Origin: Candidatus Pacearchaeota archaeon
Lineage (GTDB): Archaea > Nanoarchaeota > Nanoarchaeia > Pacearchaeales > GW2011-AR1
DNA: 12,769 nucleotides
Direction of reading: 5' to 3'
NCBI GenBank assembly: GCA_002690445.1
Contig: NZER01000205.1
Span: 1 to 12,769, forward strand
Shown: one piece after another, positions 1 through 7,278 of the stretch
How the letters are laid out: every line of letters begins with the position of its first letter
How positions within the stretch are numbered: position 1 is the stretch's first letter
Position numbers and translations under genes: made by a program
The notes under the pieces: model-generated
What the model was told of the DNA's origin: nothing
Seen by the model: only the letters and a program-made list of their open reading frames with translations
The model's database searches: none

Positions 1-2
1 AC

Positions 3-803
3 CTCGAAGCAAACAATTTTTCTCCAGATTTAGTTATCGGATACAAACCTTTAGAGATTAAGGGGTTCGCAGATTCAAGATTCACAAAATGTTTAAGGTA
101 CAATGAAATGTATGATGACGAGTGGACACTAAAAGAGATAAACCAGTCTGCCGCAGATATTGTCGTGTGCCACCACAAGAATGACTGGGAAGACTGGAAA
201 GATAGAAAATTTCACAAACCAGTTAAACTTGTAAATATTCCACATTGTGCAGAAAGAACAATTTTCAAAGACTATGAACAACCTAAGACCCATGACGTTT
301 TATTGGTTGGGGCGATTAATGTAACAACCAAGCTTGGCCAGCATTATCCATTGAGACAGAAAATGTTAGATGTGCTCGGGGAAATGGCTGACGATTATAG
401 GGTTGGAGTGTATCAGCATCCAGGGTACGTGCTAGGAGATGCCTACGAAAATCGCTATGCCATAGAGTTTGCTAAGGCAATCAACTCTGCCAAGATATGC
501 GTTACATGTTCTGGCGCTCCCAAAAGCAGGTTCGGTAAGTATGTAGAAATACCCGCCTGCAGAACAGCCATAGCCGCAGATATACCAGGCGAAGAACAAG
601 AAACTTTTAAAAAATTTGTCATTGAAATTAATACCAAAGATTCTAACGAAACAATAATTGAAAAACTTAAAAAATATCTAGATGACGAGAGCGAGCTTAA
701 AAAGGTGACTGATCGAGGTTGGCTTTTAACAAAGAAATATACCCAAAATTGGTATGCTTCCGTTTTTATCGAAAAAATAAACAAAATTTTAGTGAGCAAT
801 TAA
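3..803 (+). CDS. Glycosyltransferase, GT-B fold, C-terminal part (5' end outside window)
   Basis: The reading frame is open from the left edge, so 266 residues of a longer protein are visible and the first ATG at 108 is internal. The fragment has the look of the C-terminal nucleotide-sugar-binding half of a GT-B enzyme of the Glyco_trans_1_2/CgeB-like type. A strand reads SPDLVIGYKP, a second SADIVVCHH-like strand leads to a linker ending in NIPHCAERTIF, and THDVLLVGAINV opens the second Rossmann domain. The FGKYVEIPACRTAIAADIPGE segment matches the acceptor-to-donor helix where these families place a conserved Glu (here in YVEIPAC). No membrane segment is seen. Its stop overlaps the next start by one base (TAATG), implying translational coupling. 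Role, by inference: adds a sugar during surface-glycan assembly. Donor and acceptor are unknown. Confidence 0.72.
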   Translation, partial: LEANNFSPDLVIGYKPLEIKGFADSRFTKCLRYNEMYDDEWTLKEINQSAADIVVCHHKNDWEDWKDRKFHKPVKLVNIPHCAERTIFKDYEQPKTHDVLLVGAINVTTKLGQHYPLRQKMLDVLGEMADDYRVGVYQHPGYVLGDAYENRYAIEFAKAINSAKICVTCSGAPKSRFGKYVEIPACRTAIAADIPGEEQETFKKFVIEINTKDSNETIIEKLKKYLDDESELKKVTDRGWLLTKKYTQNWYASVFIEKINKILVSN

Positions 804-1513
804 TGAAAAAAATTACCATCAAAGAATACTTTAACTCGATTTCTTATGACTACGAGAAAGACAAGGATATTCTTCGGGACATCTTAAGACTAACAAAAAC
901 AAGAGTCAGGCAAAATATGCAGTCTTTTGATTTTGTTCGCGGAATGGAACAAACGTTTTTATTAAAGGCTATCGCTAGCGATACACAGGCTAATAATTTT
1001 TTTGAAATAGGAACAGGCAGAGGAACCTCTTGTTATGCGGTATCCCTATTAGAGAGAGTGCAGAAAGTGGTTACCGCGGATATCATTCCCCATACTCAAA
1101 AAAAATACGAAGCAATAAACTTTAAACCAGCGCTCGTTTCTAATGCTGATCTTTTTGAATTTATAAAATTTAAAGAAAAAGAGAAAATAGAGTTTAAACA
1201 TGTTTTAGACTATGAGGACATTTTAAATAAATATTTGAATTATTTTGACTTATGCTTTATTGATGGAAATCATTCTGATTATGACGTTATAAAATCTGAT
1301 TTTGATACTTGCTATAAGCTAATCAAGAACGAGGGAACCCTAGTATGGGATGATTATGTTCCAGGCAAATTTACTGTCACTGAAGTTGTTGAGGATGTCA
1401 TGAAAGAGTATAATTTCGAATCAGTATTAATAGAATGCGCTGGACATTTGTTTAAGAACGAGGAGCCCCCAGAAAAAGATAGGGGCATTGTAATCATGAA
1501 GGTAAAAAAATAA
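803..1513 (+). CDS. Class I SAM-dependent methyltransferase (Methyltransf_24 type)
   Basis: A 236-residue protein. The SAM-binding glycine loop is FFEIGTGRGTS (residues 66-75). The Methyltransf_24 signature follows: DLCFIDGNHSDYDVIKSDF (about 149-167), in which the FIDG-x-H strand and DY helix are typical, then a GTLVWDDY motif (178-185) whose paired Asp is usual for metal-dependent or O-methyl transfer in this family. The start at 803 is chosen because it overlaps the upstream stop as TAATG. An in-frame ATG at 719 would overlap the upstream gene by 85 bases and add residues without family similarity. There is no clear Shine-Dalgarno, so coupling is likely. Within this cluster the inferred role is methylation of a sugar or a nucleotide-sugar-derived glycan. 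The acceptor atom cannot be read from the sequence. Confidence 0.85.
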   Translation: MKKITIKEYFNSISYDYEKDKDILRDILRLTKTRVRQNMQSFDFVRGMEQTFLLKAIASDTQANNFFEIGTGRGTSCYAVSLLERVQKVVTADIIPHTQKKYEAINFKPALVSNADLFEFIKFKEKEKIEFKHVLDYEDILNKYLNYFDLCFIDGNHSDYDVIKSDFDTCYKLIKNEGTLVWDDYVPGKFTVTEVVEDVMKEYNFESVLIECAGHLFKNEEPPEKDRGIVIMKVKK

Positions 1514-2320
1514 ATGGGACTAGGGGGACACTTAACTTGGACCGCGGTTGCGTCTGCGATTTTTGAAGAAAAAAAGCTACCAGTTTTACCGATAGAAAAT
1601 TCTTCTATTTGTGAATTTAGTTCAATTTTTCAAAATAATAAACACTTTATATATGACGTTGATTCGGAACACTACCCCCTAAATTTAAGCAACCCTAATT
1701 TTCACTACTTGGTCGACCACGGGGACCGAGTAACCTTCACAGCAGAAGACCATATCATTTCTCATATATGCAAAAAAATCAAGTTGAAAAATTTCAAATT
1801 AAAATGCCACCTGTTTTTAACTGAAGAAGAAAAGAACAACGCCAATAACATTATTAAGGGACTACCAAAGAACTATATAACAATAGAGCCTTTTTCAAAA
1901 ATGAGTTGGATGCAGTCCAGGGCATATTCATTTAAAAAGTGGCAAAATATCATTAACTCACTAAGTCAATACAATTTTGTGCAAATCGGCGCCCCCGAAT
2001 GCGAAAAGCTCGAAAACGTTATATACCTGAACGGCAAAATGTCCTTTAGGGAAACTGGGGTGGTAATACAAAATTCACAATTATTCGTATCCTCAGAAGG
2101 TGGCCTGGGCCATCTATCCAACGCTTTCGACACACAGTCTATATTAGTTTACACAAGCTACCAAAACCCAAAAATGACAGCGTACCCAACAACTCATGTT
2201 ATTGACATAGCTTTATATAGAGATACAATATTAGGGTATAAAAACCACGAACTATACAACGTTGAAACGGAAAAGCACGACGAAATAGAAATAATAGAAA
2301 AAATTTTAGAAATCTTATAA
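1514..2320 (+). CDS. Glycosyltransferase family 9-like (heptosyltransferase fold) protein
   Basis: A 268-residue protein. The N-terminus MGLGGHLTWTAVASAI resembles the glycine loop and first helix of ADP-heptose transferases (family GT9). Near the C-terminus, SSEGGLGHLSNAFDTQSILVY (about 193-213) matches their D-x-G-x-x-H-L-A-x-A-x-G-x-P strand-loop-helix that binds the donor, with Glu in place of the usual Asp. The middle ITIEPFSKMSWMQSRAYS region fits the start of the second Rossmann domain. It is shorter than typical GT9 enzymes (about 330-350) and lacks the first beta strand that normally precedes the glycine loop. The start is forced: the codon just before the ATG is the in-frame TAA of the methyltransferase, so the two genes abut in the same frame. 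Likely transfers a sugar during glycan assembly. The donor need not be heptose. Confidence 0.62.
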   Translation: MGLGGHLTWTAVASAIFEEKKLPVLPIENSSICEFSSIFQNNKHFIYDVDSEHYPLNLSNPNFHYLVDHGDRVTFTAEDHIISHICKKIKLKNFKLKCHLFLTEEEKNNANNIIKGLPKNYITIEPFSKMSWMQSRAYSFKKWQNIINSLSQYNFVQIGAPECEKLENVIYLNGKMSFRETGVVIQNSQLFVSSEGGLGHLSNAFDTQSILVYTSYQNPKMTAYPTTHVIDIALYRDTILGYKNHELYNVETEKHDEIEIIEKILEIL

Positions 2321-2323
2321 ACT

Positions 2324-3271
2324 ATGAGAATTTGTTTTAGTTTAAAAATCATCCCAAATCAGCCAGGTGGAGGTGGCGCTAAATTTACTTCGAGCTTTGC
2401 TGATTACATGAGTTCCCAAGGGCATTCGGTAGAGTATTTTTTTAAAGCCAATGACCCTCCAGATTGTGTGTTTTTTCTTGATCACAAATTATATTCAGAC
2501 GAAAGAACAGACAAGTGGATAGGACTGGAAGAGGCTCGAGCAATAAAATTAAGATTTCCAAATCTCCCGATTGTGACAAGAGTGAATGATATAGGAGCCC
2601 CCAAAGACCGTGCCCCTGATTTTGTGCAGAGATTTACAGAACTAGCAAACCTGTCTGATCACGTTATTTTTATATCCAAATGGCTAAGAGATGATTACTA
2701 TAAAAACAAGATAAACTCGGCTTCGACAGTAATTCATAACAGCGTAGACAAGGACGTCTTCACAATAAAGCCCTACCGAGAGGTTTCGCCAAAAAAGTTT
2801 AAATTATTCACCCACCACTGGTCTCCAAGCAGAATTAAAGGATGGGGCATATACGAACAAATTGACAAATGGATTAAGGATAAAGATATTGATTTTACAT
2901 TTGTGGGCAACTTACCGAATGGAGTGAATTTAAAAAACAGCACAACACTAAAGCCATTAGCGGGCCTAGACTTAGCCGAAGAGATTAAAAAACACGATAT
3001 ATACGTCACAGCAAGCGAATTTGAGCCATGCGGAATGCATCACATAGAAGGAATAGCATGTGGATTACCGTACTTATACACATCCAAAGGCGGAGGAACG
3101 AGAGAATGCGGCCAGTTTGGCTTAGAGTTTGGCGACTTCGAAGATTTTAAAGAAAAACTAAAAAAAATTATAGAAAAGCTTCCCTCGTTTTATAATAAAA
3201 TAAGAACAGAATTCGAGCTTTACAATAAAAATTATTTTCCTAAATATCAGAATATTATAGAAAATGTATAA
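2324..3271 (+). CDS. Glycosyltransferase family 4 (retaining, GT-B)
   Basis: A 315-residue protein with both GT-B halves. The N-terminal MRICFSLKIIPNQPGGGGAKF gives the beta1 strand and glycine-rich loop of GT4 enzymes. A linker strand VIFISKWLRDDY leads to TVIHNSVDKDVF (about 135-146), the typical N-G/S-V-D-x-x-x-F passage between domains. SPSRIKGW (167-174) occupies the S-R/K-x-K-G position. The EX7E motif is intact as EPCGMHHIE (Glu234 and Glu242), followed by the usual G-I-A-C-G-L-P helix and a glycine-rich loop. No signal peptide or membrane helix is visible, so it should be cytosolic or peripheral. It starts 3 bases after the preceding stop and its end overlaps the next gene by 8 bases (ATGTATAA). 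The donor sugar is not predictable. A GDP-linked sugar made by the downstream gmd/DegT pair is one possibility. Confidence 0.88.
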   Translation: MRICFSLKIIPNQPGGGGAKFTSSFADYMSSQGHSVEYFFKANDPPDCVFFLDHKLYSDERTDKWIGLEEARAIKLRFPNLPIVTRVNDIGAPKDRAPDFVQRFTELANLSDHVIFISKWLRDDYYKNKINSASTVIHNSVDKDVFTIKPYREVSPKKFKLFTHHWSPSRIKGWGIYEQIDKWIKDKDIDFTFVGNLPNGVNLKNSTTLKPLAGLDLAEEIKKHDIYVTASEFEPCGMHHIEGIACGLPYLYTSKGGGTRECGQFGLEFGDFEDFKEKLKKIIEKLPSFYNKIRTEFELYNKNYFPKYQNIIENV

Positions 3272-4277
3272 ATTAGCCATAGTTCCCAAAATCCACCATA
3301 CGGTAGAATATTCCAGCGCATACGGAAGTCAGCATGATCGCGATCACATAAAAAAATGCGCCACAAAAGCCAACAAAAGCAAGGGCATTTCCCTTGACAT
3401 AGTATACGAACATGATTTTTTCGGTAGACACGATCTCTATAACGGGGTATTATTTTTAGGGCTTTCTCCTACCGCACATACATTCATACAAGAGGATTAT
3501 GAGATCGATATGTTTTCTTGGGCATTCGATCAAGTAAGGCTGACAGATAATCCAAAGATTTTTGACAACATGAGCTTTATGTTCGAGCAAAGCGCCTTAG
3601 ACTTCTCTAGTAGAGAAAATTTATGCTACCTGCCCCTTGCCTTCCAATCAGACAGGATAGTCTCGGAGGGAAAAGAGCCAGAATACGATATTGTAATAAA
3701 TGCGACCCTAGACAGATCAAGGAGAGCGACAGCTAAAACGCACAGAAGAGACTTGCTCGAGAAACTATTAAAAAAGGGCCTTAAAACTTTAAACGTTAAC
3801 GGTAGAGCTGAATTTGATACAGAAAAAAGGATCATTAATTATCTTAAAAAATATGATAATTTTTCGGTTTTAGGCGAGTGGGGAAACCCAGAGCACTACA
3901 GCCTTGGAGAGTTCGCATTAAACGTTCCCTTTCATGAGCTAGGATCACAGGAAAACATTAATATGAACTGGGGGCTACCCAACATAGAGCTAGAAAATTC
4001 TAACTTTTTAATCCACTGGGATATCTTTAGATGCATCGGCGCAAAGGCAAACATGATCACTTTTGACTGCAAAGAAACCAGGGACTTAGGGCTAAATGAA
4101 AACAGTTGTCATTTTTATAAAAGCGACACAAGAGACCTGGACAAAATGGCGAATGAAATCGAAGCAATAGTTAAATCTAAGCAAATTAAAACCATAGACC
4201 AAGAAACCTGGAATGATAACACTTATCAAACTCGATGGAATTTCATTTTCAATAAAATATCATCTATAGTAACATGA
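3264..4277 (+). CDS. Unrecognised protein, possibly CgeB-like glycosyltransferase
   Basis: A 337-residue protein that I cannot place with confidence. It begins with a short hydrophobic strand (YKLAIVPKI) and then a charged helix. Mid-protein, PEYDIVINATLDRSRR (about 140-155) followed by a long basic helix and a KTLNVNG strand resembles the beginning of a second Rossmann domain. That pattern (strand, R-R helix, G-x-x-x-x-x-x-G strand) is seen in CgeB-type GT-B transferases. NFLIHWDIFRCIGAKANMITFD (from about 246) resembles the helix-Gly-Ala-strand element where those enzymes bind donor nucleotide. No signal peptide or transmembrane segment is seen. It overlaps the GT4 gene by 8 bases and the cupin gene by 4, so it belongs to the same translational unit. 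A transferase role is inference from context and fold-like pattern only. A polymer-modifying or other enzyme is possible. Confidence 0.45.
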   Translation: MYKLAIVPKIHHTVEYSSAYGSQHDRDHIKKCATKANKSKGISLDIVYEHDFFGRHDLYNGVLFLGLSPTAHTFIQEDYEIDMFSWAFDQVRLTDNPKIFDNMSFMFEQSALDFSSRENLCYLPLAFQSDRIVSEGKEPEYDIVINATLDRSRRATAKTHRRDLLEKLLKKGLKTLNVNGRAEFDTEKRIINYLKKYDNFSVLGEWGNPEHYSLGEFALNVPFHELGSQENINMNWGLPNIELENSNFLIHWDIFRCIGAKANMITFDCKETRDLGLNENSCHFYKSDTRDLDKMANEIEAIVKSKQIKTIDQETWNDNTYQTRWNFIFNKISSIVT

Positions 4278-4687
4278 AAAAAATATTCTCAAAGACAAAC
4301 AACCAACTGCTCCATATTGTGCATAGGGTTTCTGATTTTAATCTCGACTCAAGGGAGGATTTAGTTGACGCAGATAACTTCTTACAGCAATCAACAATCC
4401 CATTAAATTCTGGAACAACATTCAAAGCTCACAAACACTTATTTAAAGAAGTCGACTTTAAAAAATATATCGCACAAGAGAGCTGGGTTGTTGTTAAAGG
4501 AAAAGTTCGCTGTCATTTTTACGACTTAGACGACTCACTAATAGAAGAGATTGATCTTAATGCGGGCGATTGCTCAATAACACTAACTGGCGGACATACA
4601 TATACGGGCCTAGAGGATGATTCGCTCGTTAGAGAATTTAAAACTGGCCCCTATCGAGGCCAAAAATTGGACAAACAGTTTATATGA
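4274..4687 (+). CDS. Small single-domain cupin protein of polysaccharide cluster
   Basis: A 137-residue protein with a recognisable but expanded cupin motif 1. G47-x5-H53-x-H55 is exact, and E69-x6-G76 follows after 13 residues instead of the usual 3-4. Motif 2 is represented by G98 to G106-G107-H108, supplying a further putative metal-binding His. The segment between them (QESWVVVKGKVRCHFYDL) has the alternating strand pattern of the barrel. The C-terminus GPYRGQKLDKQFI closes the barrel in a way I recall from small cupins in bacterial O-antigen and capsule loci. Possible roles are sugar epimerase or ketoisomerase (FdtA/WxcM-like) or a metal-bound sugar-binding or regulatory factor. The sequence does not decide. 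Its start overlaps the previous stop as ATGA. Confidence 0.75.
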   Translation: MKKIFSKTNNQLLHIVHRVSDFNLDSREDLVDADNFLQQSTIPLNSGTTFKAHKHLFKEVDFKKYIAQESWVVVKGKVRCHFYDLDDSLIEEIDLNAGDCSITLTGGHTYTGLEDDSLVREFKTGPYRGQKLDKQFI

Positions 4688-4690
4688 TAG

Positions 4691-4696
4691 AGGGAG
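4691..4696 (+). promoter_or_regulatory. Shine-Dalgarno-like AGGGAG for the second methyltransferase
   Basis: AGGGAG lies in the 21-base gap after the cupin gene, 12 bases before the ATG at 4709, or somewhat closer if the overlapping GAGAAG is used. Most junctions in this operon have no such purine box and rely on overlap. The box appears where coupling distance is larger, which supports it being functional. Confidence 0.5.
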
Positions 4697-4708
4697 AAGC
4701 AAAAATCT

Positions 4709-5257
4709 ATGAAGAAAAAAATTAAACTTCATCTTGGCTGCGGCAAAAGAGATTTTGGCTCCGATTGGGTTCATATAGACGGCTCAGCTTTTTCGCATGT
4801 GAGCAGCCATGACATAGTTAACCCTCCCTTTAAGAAGAATTCAGTTGATCTCATTTACGCTTCCCATGTTCTTGAATATTTCGACAGAGAACAAGGCTGC
4901 AAAGTTTTAAGTAAGTGGTACTCTATTTTAAAAAGCGGAGGAACTCTCCGCTTGGCTGTTCCAGATTTTGAGGTCGTGTCAGAATTGTACCATTCAAAAA
5001 AATATGACTTAAGTAGCTTTATCGGTCCGCTTTACGGTAAAATGAAAATGTCAGATCAAAATATTTACCATAAAACCGTTTATGACTTTAACGGCCTTAG
5101 AAAAAAATTAACCTTAGTGGGATTTTACTCAATCAAAAGATATAACTGGAGAGATACAGAGCACTCACATGTAGACGACCACTCCCAAGCATATCTTCCG
5201 CACATGAACAAAGAAACAGGAACCCTAATCAGTTTAAATGTCGAAGCGACCAAATAA
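4709..5257 (+). CDS. SAM-dependent methyltransferase, short class I (COG4627-like)
   Basis: A 182-residue protein. KLHLGCGKRDFGSDWVHID (6-24) is the SAM glycine loop with the acidic beta2 end (Asp24), in the exact arrangement of the short predicted methyltransferases common in polysaccharide loci. SVDLIYASHVLEYFD (45-59) is motif II with the S-H-V-L-E helix, and LKSGGTLRLAVPDFE (74-88) is motif III. The C-terminal third is short and ends without an extra domain. It follows the cupin gene by 21 bases and overlaps the aminotransferase gene by 20 bases in a different frame. Expected role: methylation of a sugar hydroxyl, amine or acid in the glycan or its terminus. The substrate is unknown. It is not similar in its C-terminal half to the other two methyltransferases here, so I see no recent duplication. 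Confidence 0.85.
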   Translation: MKKKIKLHLGCGKRDFGSDWVHIDGSAFSHVSSHDIVNPPFKKNSVDLIYASHVLEYFDREQGCKVLSKWYSILKSGGTLRLAVPDFEVVSELYHSKKYDLSSFIGPLYGKMKMSDQNIYHKTVYDFNGLRKKLTLVGFYSIKRYNWRDTEHSHVDDHSQAYLPHMNKETGTLISLNVEATK

Positions 5258-6302
5258 TTATATTCCTCAATTTGAACCTCAAGTTAAGAAAAGGTACGCG
5301 AAGGCGGTATATCGCCAAATCATGTCTACTTGGATAGGCGTTGGCCCAGCAACAAAGGAATTTGAAGATAAACTAAAAGAAATCACAAAAGCAAATCATG
5401 TGCTTTCATGCAGTTCTGGGTCTTCTGCCATTTTAATGGCAATACATGCGCTTAGTCTACCCAAAGGCTCTACTATTTTGTTTCCAAGCTATACATTTAT
5501 AGCTGGAGCTAATGCAGCTAAATTTTTAGGCTACAATGTTAAATTTATCGACATCAAAGAAGATACGTTATGCATGGATCCAGATTTGGCCGAAGATTAC
5601 ATCAAAACACATAAACAAGTCAGTTGTATTATGTTTGTCGATCATAATTGCTACCTTGGCGATGACAGATGGCGAATTCGCGCCCTTTGTGATGAATATA
5701 AAACCCCCATGGTTGAGGATAGCGCACAATGCTTGGGGAAAAATACCGCAGGCTTAATTGGCGATGTCGGAATCATTTCTTTTTCTACCCCCAAAATAAT
5801 AGGAACAGGACAAGGAGGGGCGGTTTTAACAAATGATTCTAAAATAGCAAATAAATGCGACCAAGCAAAAGATCAGGGGGCTGGTTGGAGAAAAACTAAA
5901 ATTCATGAATTTATTGGTACAAATTTTAAATTTAATGACATATGCGCTTCTTACGGATTAGCTCAACTTAATGAAATCGAAAAAATCAAAAAGAAAAAAA
6001 CAAAAATTTTTGATTGGTATAGAAAACACATAAAACTTTTAGACTTTAACCAAAACTTTAATTGGATGGTTATCTACAAAACAAAAAACGCTGACAAGAT
6101 TATTGAGGCTCTAAAAGAAAATAGTATACAAGCAATTAAATACTACAGGCCAAATCCAACCCAACCCTCTTTCCAACAAAAGGACGAATACTCGGTGGCT
6201 CAAAAAATGTATAACGAACTGGTTTATTTGCCCTCGTCGCTCACATTAAGAAAAAAAGATGTAGACAGAATTTGTAAAATCATTAATATACATAATCAAT
6301 GA
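5238..6302 (+). CDS. DegT/DnrJ/EryC1 PLP-dependent sugar aminotransferase, candidate GDP-perosamine synthase
   Basis: A 354-residue protein of usual family length. The N-terminal WIGVGPATKEFEDKL, the SCSSGSSAILMAIHAL cofactor-phosphate loop (57-72) and PSYTFIAGANAAKFLG are canonical. EDSAQCLG (160-167) supplies the Asp161/Gln164 that contact the pyridine ring and oxyanion. The Schiff-base lysine is Lys186 in FSTPKIIGTGQGG, so this is an aminotransferase and not the His-bearing ColD-type 3-dehydratase. GTNFKFND gives the expected G-x-N-x-R-like loop. The family transfers an amino group from glutamate to a keto sugar nucleotide. Because gmd follows with a 4-base overlap, the best substrate guess is GDP-4-keto-6-deoxymannose, giving GDP-perosamine. 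A UDP-keto sugar on a legionaminic acid route is the alternative. It has Gln in place of the common Glu of the TGEGG loop. Confidence 0.9.
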   Translation: MSKRPNNYIPQFEPQVKKRYAKAVYRQIMSTWIGVGPATKEFEDKLKEITKANHVLSCSSGSSAILMAIHALSLPKGSTILFPSYTFIAGANAAKFLGYNVKFIDIKEDTLCMDPDLAEDYIKTHKQVSCIMFVDHNCYLGDDRWRIRALCDEYKTPMVEDSAQCLGKNTAGLIGDVGIISFSTPKIIGTGQGGAVLTNDSKIANKCDQAKDQGAGWRKTKIHEFIGTNFKFNDICASYGLAQLNEIEKIKKKKTKIFDWYRKHIKLLDFNQNFNWMVIYKTKNADKIIEALKENSIQAIKYYRPNPTQPSFQQKDEYSVAQKMYNELVYLPSSLTLRKKDVDRICKIINIHNQ

Positions 6303-7276
6303 AAAAGGCATTTATAACAGGAATTTCAGGACAAGACGGAAGCTACCTAGCAGAATATTTACTTAATAATGACTACGAAGTTTATGGGCTTATTAGAAGA
6401 CACTCTGTTCCTGAAACGCAGGAAGCTAGAATTGACCACCTAAGCAACAACCCCAGACTAAGAACTGACTACGGAGATCTTTTGGACCCGTCTAGTCTTT
6501 ATAAGCTTTTGGCGATAATTAAGCCTGATGAAATTTACAATCTGGCAGCCCAAAGCCACGTGAGAATAAGCTACGATATGCCGCAATTCACGATTAAAAC
6601 CAACGTGGTTGGCGCGCTAAACCTTCTAGAGGCGTACAGGGCCATCTGCCCAAAGGCAAAATTTTACCAAGCAAGCTCTTCGGAAATGTTTGGAAATCAA
6701 ATTGACCCAGACGGTTATCAGCGAGAAACGACTGACATGAAACCAGTCAGCCCCTATGGATGCTCCAAGCTTGCCGCGCATTGCATTGTGAGAAATTATA
6801 AAAACGCTTACAATCTGTTTGCTACAAGCGGAATTTTATTCAACCACGAAAGCCCGCGCAGGGGAGCTAATTTTGTTACAGCCAAAATAGCCAGAGGTGC
6901 TGCTCGAATTAAAAAAGGCCTACAAGATAAACTCGAACTTGGAAATTTAGACTCACAGAGGGACTGGGGCCACTCAAAAGACTATGTGAGAGCCATGCAC
7001 GCAATTTTACAACATCATGAGCCCGATGAATTCGTAGTATCATCTGGAAGACCCCATTCTGTTAGAGATTTCTGCAAAGCAGCTTTTGAAAAAGTTGATT
7101 TAAACTATGAGGACCATGTTGTTCAAAATCCCAAATTTATGAGACCAGAGGAATTATCTAGACTTCAAGGAGATAGTTCTAAGGCCAGCAAAACGCTAGA
7201 CTGGGAACCTGAATTTTCATTCGAAGACCTAGTCGAAGACATGGTAAATTACTGGATGACTAAAGATGAAAATTGA
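6299..7276 (+). CDS. gmd: GDP-mannose 4,6-dehydratase
   Basis: A 325-residue extended short-chain dehydrogenase. It converts GDP-mannose to GDP-4-keto-6-deoxymannose with bound NADP(H) as internal hydride carrier. TGISGQDGSYLAEYL (7-21) is the Gmd glycine loop, and LIRRHS gives the paired Arg that read NADP phosphate. SSSEMFG (126-132) and YGCSK (Tyr153, Lys157) form the Ser/Glu/Tyr/Lys catalytic set. FNHESPRRGANFVTAKI, GNLDSQRDWGHSKDYV and RPEELSRLQGD are Gmd-specific substrate and oligomer motifs. Its length is slightly below the usual 340-370 owing to a short C-terminus, but no key residue is missing. No reductase or epimerase for rhamnose or fucose is adjacent; the overlapping DegT aminotransferase points to a 4-amino product. 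It starts inside the ATGA overlap with that gene. Confidence 0.96.
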   Translation: MKKAFITGISGQDGSYLAEYLLNNDYEVYGLIRRHSVPETQEARIDHLSNNPRLRTDYGDLLDPSSLYKLLAIIKPDEIYNLAAQSHVRISYDMPQFTIKTNVVGALNLLEAYRAICPKAKFYQASSSEMFGNQIDPDGYQRETTDMKPVSPYGCSKLAAHCIVRNYKNAYNLFATSGILFNHESPRRGANFVTAKIARGAARIKKGLQDKLELGNLDSQRDWGHSKDYVRAMHAILQHHEPDEFVVSSGRPHSVRDFCKAAFEKVDLNYEDHVVQNPKFMRPEELSRLQGDSSKASKTLDWEPEFSFEDLVEDMVNYWMTKDEN

Positions 7277-7278
7277 TC

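Noticed and set aside
455..799. Antisense open frame opposite the first glycosyltransferase
   Set aside because: Low-complexity Ser/Leu/Phe-rich translation with no motif; the + strand frame is convincingly coding.
719..802. Upstream ATG in frame with the first methyltransferase
   Set aside because: It would overlap the preceding gene by 85 bases and add residues without family similarity, whereas the ATG at 803 makes a TAATG junction typical of this operon.
3335..3346. 12-base perfect palindrome TGATCGCGATCA inside the orphan gene
   Set aside because: A few 12-base palindromes are expected by chance in a window this size, it is not repeated, and it lies mid-gene.
5536..5757. 73-codon + strand frame inside the aminotransferase gene
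   Set aside because: It lies wholly within a gene with intact PLP-enzyme motifs and shows no domain or ribosome binding site.
5978..6013. Dense A-rich tracts in the aminotransferase gene considered as a frameshift site
   Set aside because: The frame stays intact through the tract and the C-terminal DegT pattern continues normally, so no shift is needed to explain the protein.
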